8,754 nt of DNA. It comes from Thermoplasmata archaeon. GTDB taxonomy: Archaea > Thermoplasmatota > Thermoplasmata > Thermoplasmatales > Thermoplasmataceae. How positions within the stretch are numbered: position 1 is the stretch's first letter; each line of letters opens with the position of its first letter. The notes beneath the pieces are model-generated. The model was not told the origin of the DNA. It did no database searches and was given only the letters and a program-made list of their open reading frames with translations. The DNA lies in the NCBI GenBank assembly GCA_021806345.1, contig JAJZXP010000377.1:1-8754 (forward strand). The letters run 5' to 3'. Below are positions 1-5,576 of the stretch, one piece after another. The translations under genes and the position numbers were made by a program.

Positions 1-147
1 TGTTCCACCAACCATAAAAACCAGAGAGATAAAGAATGTTGGGACTCCGAGTATTTCATTCATATAAATAGAACTGTAAATCCAGATGGAAGAAAAGCCA
101 AGGCCCCTTATGGCCGATGAAATTGCAACCAGTTTAACATTATCCAT
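1..147 (-). CDS. Partial transporter, major facilitator superfamily-like (amino-terminal 49 residues)
   Basis: An open frame of exactly 49 codons runs from ATG at 147 off the left edge of the window, so only the amino end is visible. It reads MDNVKLVAISSAIRGLG, followed by a hydrophobic stretch with the pattern FSSIWIYSSIYMNE, a short GVP turn, and a second hydrophobic stretch (FFISLVF..GG). This pattern of a first membrane helix, a short loop and the start of a second helix resembles the beginning of archaeal MFS permeases, which move small solutes across the cytoplasmic membrane. The substrate cannot be told. The ATG was chosen because it begins the hydrophobic pattern and has an AT-rich box about 24 bases upstream. 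An in-frame TTG three codons upstream is a less likely start. The family call rests on pattern recognition of a short fragment. Confidence 0.6.
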   Translation of the reverse strand, partial: MDNVKLVAISSAIRGLGFSSIWIYSSIYMNEILGVPTFFISLVFMVGGT

Positions 148-166
148 TAAGATCAAGCTATGTTGT

Positions 167-176
167 TAAAACATAA
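167..176 (-). promoter_or_regulatory. Possible TATA box for the transporter gene
   Basis: On the minus strand the sequence TATGTTTTA is centred about 24 bases upstream of the ATG at 147, the same spacing as the boxes before the two right-hand metabolic genes. This would give a leaderless mRNA. The match to a TATA box is weak and the region is AT-rich throughout. The IS630 element ends some 90 bases further upstream and leaves this box intact. Confidence 0.3.
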
Positions 177-268
177 AATTATTTTTGTATAAAAGATCAC
201 TCTTAATTTGTTAGTTTATAGATATATATTCTTAAGTTTTTGTGCGAAGAAACATGTTCCAATACTAC

Positions 269-290
269 TATACATAGCGTAATAATTCTT
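269..290 (+). repeat. Left terminal inverted repeat of the IS630-type element, including TA
   Basis: The sequence begins TATACATAGCGTAATAA. It matches the reverse complement of 1377-1398 at 18 of 22 positions, with mismatches at positions 9, 12, 18 and 20 of the repeat. The first two bases are the TA that is duplicated on insertion, so the element proper begins at 271. Similarity stops abruptly outside the TA, which supports this boundary. Confidence 0.85.
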
Positions 291-335
291 GTTATATACT
301 TTAAATATTCTGACACCTTATGAAATTATGAAAAA

Positions 336-351
336 CGTTGAATAACCAACG
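336..351 (+). other. Small hairpin just upstream of the transposase start
   Basis: CGTTG (336-340) and CAACG (347-351) can pair around a six-base loop, ending eight bases before the ATG at 360. No good ribosome binding site is visible before this ATG. A hairpin here could limit translation of the transposase, but a five-base-pair stem is easily found by chance. Confidence 0.25.
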
Positions 352-359
352 CAAAAGAG

Positions 360-1362
360 ATGTCAATAGCAATACGGAATGAGATATCTCGTTCAGAGGA
401 ATCAAGGTACGATCACCGGTTGCATGGCATCCTTCTCGTCAGCGAGGGAATGAATTGCTATGACGCATGAAGCATACTTGGCGAGAACCCAAAAACAATG
501 GAAAGGTGGGTAAACGGATTCAACGAGAAAGGTTTTAACGCCCTCAGGGAAGGTGCGCGATCCGGAAGACCCGCAAAGCTTACAACTCAGCAGATGGCAG
601 AGATTAACAGTGATCTGAGAAAGAGTCCCGTGGAATTCGGATATGAACAGAATCTCTGGGATGGAAAGCTTCTCATGCATCATATCTTCGAGAAATTTCA
701 CGTGAAAGTGGGTGTAAGGACTTGCCAGCTGATCTTTCACAGGCTTAAATTCCGCAGGCGAAAGCCCAGACCGGTAATCTCCAAGGGTGATCCTGTGAAA
801 CAGGACGCTTTTAAAAAAACTCTCTGAAGACCTGAAGAGAGACAATACGGATATATGGTCACTGGATGAATGCCATTTCTACCCGCATGGAACCACCCTG
901 GCCATGTGGATACCACCCGAAGATAAAGATCCGGCAGTACTGCATTATCCCACAAGGAAAGGTATAAACGTATTCGGAGCGGTGAACATCAGGACAGGAG
1001 AATTCGCAGGCATGATGTCGGATGTGTTCAACGCCATAACATTCCTGAGATTTCTTACCGTTCTGATGAAATGGGGAAATGGAAAGAAGATGCAGATCAT
1101 TCTGGACAACGCCAGATACCATCACGCAAAGCTGCTCCTGCCATGGTTGGAGAAAAATAAAGACATGCTGTTTCTTGATTATCTCCCACCATACTCCCCA
1201 GAACTGAATCCCATAGAGCGGGTGTGGAAACTCCAGAAAAAATTGAGATTGCATAACCAGTACTTCCCCGATCTCAAAGGAATGATAAAGGCGGTTGCCA
1301 AGCAATTCCTGTTATGGATTGAAGAAAATGAAATCCTCAAAACACTATGTCACATGGAATGA
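360..1362 (+). pseudogene. IS630-family transposase, interrupted by a TGA and a frame change at A7
   Basis: The encoded enzyme would cut and join the element ends at TA targets. Reading from ATG 360 gives MSIAIRNEISRSEES, then the helix-turn-helix region (HGILLVSEGMNCYDA, TGA at 468-470, SILGENPKTMERWV), a GRPAK linker, and a second DNA-binding segment up to about 812. The catalytic domain follows: first aspartate in SLDECHF (near 860-880), second in ILDNARYHHAK (near 1099-1131), and glutamate in PELNPIERVW (near 1199-1229). Two defects are seen. TGA stands in the middle of the helix-turn-helix. At the A7 tract 813-819 the frame ends in a stop at 825-827, while the continuation (KKLSEDLKRDN...) lies one base further on. 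Joined, it would be about 333 residues, normal for IS630. ATG 360 is the first start after an in-frame TGA at 339-341. Either a degenerate copy or, for the A7 only, possible slippage. Confidence 0.88.
813..819 (+). other. A7 tract where the transposase changes frame
   Basis: The seven A residues follow TTT. The upstream frame reads AAA AAA ACT CTC TGA, while the conserved continuation needs AAA AAA then CTC TCT GAA. One base must therefore be skipped (+1), or the tract must be read as six. Runs like this are known sites of polymerase or ribosome slippage in some insertion sequences, but they are also common places for indels and sequencing errors. Confidence 0.75.
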
Positions 1363-1376
1363 GGAACATGTGCGAT

Positions 1377-1398
1377 AATACTTATTGCGTTATGTATA
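1377..1398 (-). repeat. Right terminal inverted repeat of the IS630-type element, including TA
   Basis: Read on the minus strand from 1398 it begins TATACATAACGCAATAA and pairs with 269-290. The terminal TA (1397-1398) is the duplicated target. The transposase stop codon lies 14 bases inside this repeat, as is usual for compact insertion sequences. Confidence 0.85.
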
Positions 1399-1571
1399 AT
1401 ATATGCATCTATACATCAGCGTTAGTCAGCTGGGGATATTACGCATTCCAGAAACAGGAGGATGATAAAGGGTGTAAAGTCACGATTCAATACAATATCT
1501 TCAATATTCAATTTTAAAAGAGCAAAAATTTATATTGATAATAATACATTATTAGTTAAATCAAAATATAG
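1399..1571. other. Spacer between the IS630-type element and the kinase-HD gene
   Basis: No convincing gene is present. A 41-codon open frame (1392-1517, plus) starts inside the IS end and has no recognisable features. The last 60 bases are strongly AT-rich and hold the likely promoter of the kinase-HD gene. Confidence 0.5.
1524..1536 (+). promoter_or_regulatory. Possible TATA box of the kinase-HD gene
   Basis: AAAAATTTATATT lies about 40 bases before the GTG at 1572 and 70 bases before the ATG at 1602. With an archaeal start site roughly 25 bases downstream of the box, transcription would begin near 1557 and leave a short leader. The surrounding sequence is so AT-rich that other boxes are possible. 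The GGTG at 1571-1574 overlaps the GTG codon, and no separate ribosome binding site is clear for either start. Confidence 0.35.
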
Positions 1572-1817
1572 GTGATCTTCCTGGTACACGAAAACGATAA
1601 AATGTCTCCGTTGAATGATTGCGAGAATTGGTTTAAAGGTCTCTTAAGAGAATTGAATGATAATAATTTTGATATAAGGGAGTACTATGATACTGAAGAA
1701 AAGCTAAAACAAGTGTTTCTTGCTATTTGCGAAGATGTCTCCAAAAGATATGATATGAAAGAGTATATTGGATATGGGGGGTCGGCGATAGTTATAAGAG
1801 TTTGTGAGAAAAAATAG
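1572..1817 (+). CDS. Amino-terminal part of the kinase-HD protein: leader segment plus kinase glycine loop, cut off by a frame change
   Basis: This 81-codon frame runs from GTG 1572 (an in-frame TAG lies directly upstream) to TAG at 1815-1817. ATG 1602, ten codons in, is the alternative start. Residues 1-60 form a charged, probably helical segment with no recognised domain. Residues 65-74 read YIGYGGSAIV, a protein-kinase glycine-rich loop (G67, G69, G70, V74), and the frame stops seven residues later. The next frame continues with KSFALKV, holding the catalytic lysine, at exactly the spacing expected between loop and lysine in Hanks-type kinases if a single base of the A6 tract at 1809-1814 is skipped. 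It is therefore very probably the beginning of the protein that continues to 4365, not a separate gene. The joined product would be about 930 residues from GTG or 920 from ATG. Confidence 0.7.
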   Translation: MIFLVHENDKMSPLNDCENWFKGLLRELNDNNFDIREYYDTEEKLKQVFLAICEDVSKRYDMKEYIGYGGSAIVIRVCEKK

Positions 1818-4365
1818 TACTAAGAGTTTTGCCCTAAAGGTTGGGCATCTAAAACAACCCAGTGACAAGAAAAACACTGTTCAAAATGAAATAAATGCTT
1901 TAAGTAATCTGCGTCATGACAATATTATAAGTTTATATTATTCCAATCGAATTGAATTTTATCCTATATTTTACTATGTAATGGATCTCAGTGAGAAAGA
2001 CGGAGATTTATATAATTATATTACCAAACTCATAAAAACACCTGACTCATCAGATTTGCATAAAGTGCCTGAAAAAAAAGGAGAATTTATAGATCAATCA
2101 GTCAATTTATTGGGTTTAGAGGTGAGTAACACATATACAAACAGGAAGAGGAAAAAATTTTTAACAATTGTAGAGGAAATATACGCCTATTTTAACCAGA
2201 TTGCGGATGCACTCTCATACATGCACGATGAAGGAAGATATGTTCACGTAGATATAAAACCATCAAACATTTTAATTATAAACAATAAGGCAGTTCTAAG
2301 TGACTTTGGCTCTGCAATAAATCGCGATCCGGATGATGTTTCTATCATTGAAATAGGTCCATTTACAAGAGAGTACTCTCATAAAGACTTGTTTGAAGGA
2401 ATGGAAGGGGTCACAGGTGGTAGGGTAAAAAAAATAAAAAAATGCGACATTACACCAATATTTGATATATACGCATTAGGTAAGACTATTTTACAAATTT
2501 TGAAACTAATTTACGATGAGTATTCAGAATTTGTTTCTGATAGCTATCTATTTTCCTACCTTCACTTATCTGCTTGCAGAATGCTTGATGGTGAAAATCT
2601 GCACAGTAGTAGACAGAAAGACGGATCTGTGATTCTTAAGAGTACATTCTTTACAGAAGAATGGTTTGGTATGGATAAGACGCAGTTTGAATCTTTGAAA
2701 TACAAAGACTCAAAATCAATTAGTGAGGATTTTAAGAAAGCAAAGATTAAAATTCCTTATCCAGAAAAAATACCCGAACTTGATCCATTTTATAAAAAAC
2801 GAATAACGGACGATTATGATATCATTATACCATTCAGTCCTAGAGTGAAAAAAATTGTGGAAACCCCATACTTCAGAAGACTAGAATCTGTTTCGCAACT
2901 TGGATTTGTCAATACAATATTTCCATCCGTGACCCATAATCGGTTTGAACATTCAATTGGAGTATTTGGAATCGCCTGCTCGTATATTCTACAATTGTAT
3001 AATGACCCATATAACCCACTTTTTAAACAGATAGTTAATGAGAAAGACATCAAGAATTTAATGATTGCATCACTGCTTCATGATATAGGACATTATCCGC
3101 TTTCTCACGAAATATGCGAAGTTTTACAGGCAAATGAAGCAGCAAAGATTGAACATGAGAGGCTTAGTGCAGAAATTATCAAAAAGTCTAGCACCTTAAG
3201 AGAAATATTGCTTCTTTCTGATAATGAGGGTGGCTGGGGTCTGGATGAAAAAGACCTAGATACAATCTCATTAGTTATCAAACATAGAAAGAATACAGTT
3301 TATAATGATGTTGATCTAAAAATACGCATGCTTTCGTCAGTATTAGATGGTTTTATTGATGCTGATAAAATGGATTATTATCGTAGGGACAGTTTAAACG
3401 CATATCTTAAATACGGATCTGGGGTTGACGTTACAAGGTTAATATCCAATCTTACAATTGACATGAAGAAGAGAGAGAACCAATCCATAGATTTTGTATT
3501 AAGTGTTTATGAAAAAGGAGAAACTGCTGTAGAATCCTTGGTTTTCGCAAGATACTTACTTTATAAAACCATGTATTGGCATCATACTGCTCGTTCGGTT
3601 AGAGCCATGTTGGGTATTGTTCTATATGAAATTGTCAAGAAAAAGAAAATAAAAGATTTTGTTTCAGATATTGAAAACTTACAATTAAACAATTCAGACC
3701 ATATCGACATCCAAGATATCTTAAATGTTATTCGAAAATATTTGGACAACAAGGGAAAGAAGGAAACACAGCCCAATTTTCGCAGTTTTCCTAATGAAAT
3801 GCTTAATATGATAGAGGAAAGAAATTATTATAAGAGATTGCTAACGCTTCATCAAAATGAGGATAGAACTCTAATAGAAAATATAATCAAAAATGGTAGC
3901 TTAAATTCACTTTTAACAATTACCAATAAACTTCAAAAAGCTTTCCTTGAAGATGTTAGGAGACATGGAGATATTGAGAGAAAAGGAAATTCTAAAAAAG
4001 ATGATGGGTTATCCAAAACGGTGTTTGCAACAAAAAACAAACTGGAAGGAATACTTGAAAGTGAGACTAATCTTTTCATAATTGATATACCACCTCCACC
4101 ATGGGCTACAAAAAGGGGACAAGAAGAGGACTTTCGCATTGTTCCAGAACCTTCACGAATAAGCAGAGAATATCTTCGATTAGAATCGAATAGAGGGAGG
4201 GAAGCTGAAGTTTTTGAAATATATAAAAATTTAATGAATACTCTAACCAAGATTAGGTTATTTGTCCACCCTAAAATAAGGGATTTCATCCAATACCTTT
4301 ATACAAATGAACAAATAAAACAGTTTCTTAAGGATGTATTACCCGATTGGCCGAGCAATTTCTAA
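1804..4365 (+). CDS. Hanks-type protein kinase fused to SAMHD1/dGTPase-like HD phosphohydrolase (main part)
   Basis: The frame is 853 codons; the GTG at 1804 is only its first possible start, and the real start is probably at 1572 or 1602 through the A6 frame change. Kinase part, residues 1-240: lysine K12 in FALKV, helix-C glutamate E29 in NEINAL, catalytic loop HVDIKPSN (H148, V149, D150, N155), DFG at 167-169, and the F-helix aspartate D221 in FDIYALGK. The HRD arginine is replaced by valine. HD part, about 335-620: THNRFEHS (H383), LLHDIGHYPLSH (H426, D427), DADKMDYYRRDS (D521, K522, Y525, D529) and a later YWH (591-593), all in the order found in SAMHD1-like dNTP triphosphohydrolases (COG1078 group). 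Residues 620-853 are a charged carboxyl region with DIPPPPW. No signal or membrane segment is seen, so it should be cytoplasmic. Visibly richer in AT than the neighbouring metabolic genes, it stands alone between mobile-element remnants. A kinase activity, nucleotide hydrolysis and a defence role are inferences from domains and context. Confidence 0.88.
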   Translation: MRKNSTKSFALKVGHLKQPSDKKNTVQNEINALSNLRHDNIISLYYSNRIEFYPIFYYVMDLSEKDGDLYNYITKLIKTPDSSDLHKVPEKKGEFIDQSVNLLGLEVSNTYTNRKRKKFLTIVEEIYAYFNQIADALSYMHDEGRYVHVDIKPSNILIINNKAVLSDFGSAINRDPDDVSIIEIGPFTREYSHKDLFEGMEGVTGGRVKKIKKCDITPIFDIYALGKTILQILKLIYDEYSEFVSDSYLFSYLHLSACRMLDGENLHSSRQKDGSVILKSTFFTEEWFGMDKTQFESLKYKDSKSISEDFKKAKIKIPYPEKIPELDPFYKKRITDDYDIIIPFSPRVKKIVETPYFRRLESVSQLGFVNTIFPSVTHNRFEHSIGVFGIACSYILQLYNDPYNPLFKQIVNEKDIKNLMIASLLHDIGHYPLSHEICEVLQANEAAKIEHERLSAEIIKKSSTLREILLLSDNEGGWGLDEKDLDTISLVIKHRKNTVYNDVDLKIRMLSSVLDGFIDADKMDYYRRDSLNAYLKYGSGVDVTRLISNLTIDMKKRENQSIDFVLSVYEKGETAVESLVFARYLLYKTMYWHHTARSVRAMLGIVLYEIVKKKKIKDFVSDIENLQLNNSDHIDIQDILNVIRKYLDNKGKKETQPNFRSFPNEMLNMIEERNYYKRLLTLHQNEDRTLIENIIKNGSLNSLLTITNKLQKAFLEDVRRHGDIERKGNSKKDDGLSKTVFATKNKLEGILESETNLFIIDIPPPPWATKRGQEEDFRIVPEPSRISREYLRLESNRGREAEVFEIYKNLMNTLTKIRLFVHPKIRDFIQYLYTNEQIKQFLKDVLPDWPSNF
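1809..1814 (+). other. A6 tract where the kinase-HD gene changes frame
   Basis: The first frame reads GAG AAA AAA TAG. The second, which carries the rest of the kinase, needs GAG AAA AAT AGT. The two join without loss if one A is skipped (+1). The sequence cannot tell whether this is a real mutation, a programmed or slippage site, or a base-calling error. The change has the same direction and homopolymer base as the one in the transposase at 813-819. Confidence 0.75.
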
Positions 4366-4468
4366 AAACATATTAATTTTGGGCTCTTAATTGAACTTAC
4401 TTAGAAATTACAACGAATTCATAGCCAATGCTGTCGGTGGCTATACCCTAATTGGAGCTAATATTGTC
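4366..4468. other. Spacer between the kinase-HD gene and the transposase remnant
   Basis: These 103 bases hold the AT-rich 3' flank of the kinase-HD gene. A short plus-strand peptide frame ending in NEFIANAVGGYTLIGANIVL has no start codon better than TTG and no recognisable family. No clear terminator or gene is seen. Confidence 0.4.
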
Positions 4469-5144
4469 TTATAATATTTCAAGTTTTCTTATTCTTCGAA
4501 TGTGGGACACTATTCTATGATCTGCCCATGTTGAACAGATTGTGCCAGGTTCCAGTGCAGAACAGTGCATGATCTATCCTGTCATCCCTCCTCTGTGCTA
4601 TATTCCATCCAAGCATCTTCTTATCCGCTGCAAATCCGGATTCTGAATTGCTCCTCTGGTGGTACTCTTCCAGGTATGGCATGGTATTCTCAACAAACTC
4701 CTTCATTGTGTCTTTCCATTTCTTTGATCCATTCAGGGTGGAATTCTTCTTTGGTATTATGAAAACCTTCGTATTGCCAAGTCTGTCCATGTATGACGAG
4801 GAAGAATAATACCTGTCAAGACGGATGGAATCCATCTCTATCCCGATGGATGAGAGAAGATTCATGGCGCGATCATAAGCTTCCCTCTCAGATTTCATCG
4901 ACGACCCGAAGGCTATGTACAATCTGGTTTCTAGATCCATTATGGCAAATGAATATGCAAACAGCCTCTTCTTATGTTCCTTTGCCTTCTTCGTTCTGTC
5001 TTTCTCTTCCCTGTTTTCCGGGCTTTCCTTTGCGAGATCCTTCAGCTTCTGCGCATATGATTCGTAATTCTTCTTCACCGTGAGGCCATATCCTGTACCA
5101 TCACCAGTTGCCCTTGAACCTTTCTGAAATAATCGGTTCTGAAA
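4469..5144 (-). pseudogene. Truncated DDE transposase (IS4/IS5-superfamily type), carboxyl part with frameshifted tail
   Basis: The longest continuous frame is 4515-5078 (187 codons from GTG), but the same frame stays open upstream to a TGA at 5145-5147 and includes GDGTGYGLT just before the GTG, so the GTG is not a true start. GDGTG carries the presumed first catalytic aspartate. The second is in RLDRYYSSSSY (about 4815), where the context resembles the DDE_Tnp_1 pattern. The glutamate is in YHQRSNSESGF (about 4641). The amino-terminal DNA-binding half is missing. After NMGRS the frame meets TAG at 4515-4517, but one base further on a different frame continues RIVSHIRRIRKLEIL to TAA at 4469-4471, which looks like the original end. 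The gene is therefore 5'-truncated and frameshifted. No inverted repeats of this element were recognised. The left limit (5144) is approximate. Confidence 0.75.
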
Positions 5145-5374
5145 TCACAAAAACCGGAACATGTGTCAATTTAAACAACGATGAAATTGGTGTTCTGCCA
5201 CTATTCGTTATGGCTCCAATTACTGATTATAAATCTCATTGTGACTCGGTGCCACGGGTGGTTGAGTTTATCTGGGAAAAATCAATAATTTATCTAAAAA
5301 TTAGTAGTAGATTTGTTCCAATTGAGAACTGTTTCACAGGAATGATTGATCAGAAGAATAGTAAAAGTGACTGA
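5108..5374 (+). CDS. Orphan ORF of unknown function, 88 codons, doubtful
   Basis: The frame opens at TTG 5108, inside the upstream edge of the transposase remnant, and ends with TGA at 5372-5374. The first ATG is only at residue 34 (PLFVMAPITDY). It has normal-looking composition with alternating hydrophobic and charged residues, but no motif I recognise. The opposite strand has a 41-codon open frame over part of it (ending RFKGNW at about 5108), so openness alone is weak evidence. It may be a remnant of the gene that the second transposon interrupted. No promoter or ribosome binding site is evident. Confidence 0.2.
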   Translation: MPLNLSEIIGSEITKTGTCVNLNNDEIGVLPLFVMAPITDYKSHCDSVPRVVEFIWEKSIIYLKISSRFVPIENCFTGMIDQKNSKSD

Positions 5375-5576
5375 AATGGAATTTCTGAAAATACTGGATG
5401 CAGAAAGGATTGTTATTGGAATATATTAATCTATTCAAAGTTCCCTGATAACACCACTTTCCGGATTATTTCAGTATTTTCCTGAAACTACAGTGAATTG
5501 TTGATGAGTGCGGAATTCTCAAAGTTACTGATTATACGAATATGTGTTTTCCAAAACATATGTTTCAATTATAATA
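5375..5576. other. Non-coding spacer before the acetolactate-synthase-like gene
   Basis: About 200 bases with no supportable gene on either strand. It contains an imperfect inverted repeat (5387-5481) and a perfect 12-base palindrome (AAACATATGTTT, about 5554-5565) close to the end of the minus-strand enzyme gene. Confidence 0.5.
5387..5481. repeat. Imperfect inverted repeat / potential stem-loop
   Basis: GAAAATACTG (5387-5396) is the perfect complement of CAGTATTTTC (5472-5481). Inside it, in matching order, AAAG (5404-5407) pairs with CTTT (5457-5460), TGTTAT (5411-5416) with ATAACA (5448-5453), and GGAA (5418-5421) with TTCC (5441-5444), leaving a loop of about 19 bases. The ordered pairing suggests one decayed hairpin of about 95 bases. 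It could be a transcription end structure between convergent or adjacent units, or a small non-autonomous mobile element. Confidence 0.5.

Larger units (their letters stand above)
271..1396 (+). mobile_element. IS630/Tc1-mariner-type insertion sequence, complete ends, inactivated transposase
   Basis: The element is about 1126 bases long. It is bounded by imperfect terminal inverted repeats (271-290 and 1377-1396) and flanked on both sides by TA (269-270 and 1397-1398), the target dinucleotide duplicated by IS630/Tc1-mariner elements. Counting the TA, 22 bases of each end match at 18 positions. It carries one gene, an IS630-type DDE transposase, which fills 360-1362. The left leader (291-359) contains an AT-rich promoter-like stretch (TTATATACTTTAAATA, about 292-307) and a small hairpin. 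The transposase reading frame is interrupted twice, so the copy is probably immobile unless the interruptions are bypassed or are sequence errors. Insertion lies in the space between the transporter gene and the kinase-HD gene and appears to break no recognisable gene. Confidence 0.85.

Noticed and set aside
402..1305. Minus-strand open frames of about 147 and 148 codons across the IS630 element
   Set aside because: They lie opposite the transposase, whose motifs are clear on the plus strand, and show no recognisable protein pattern.
249..1372. Similar ACATGT-centred words near both ends of the IS630 element (about 251-260 and 1364-1372)
   Set aside because: One lies outside and the other inside the inverted repeats, and ACATGT is a short palindrome, so the likeness is probably chance.
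1392..1517. Plus-strand 41-codon frame after the IS630 element
   Set aside because: It starts inside the terminal repeat, has no promoter of its own and no recognisable motif, and is too short to trust.
2814..4289. Minus-strand open frames opposite the kinase-HD gene
   Set aside because: The plus strand carries the ordered HD motifs and the long frame; the reverse frames are short and featureless.
4381..4473. Short plus-strand peptide ending NEFIANAVGGYTLIGANIVL
   Set aside because: It has only a TTG start, is under 30 codons and resembles no family; it may be a relic but cannot be supported.
4565..5083. Plus-strand frames opposite the truncated transposase
   Set aside because: They are shadows of the minus-strand transposase frame, with compositions rich in Ser, Cys and Trp.
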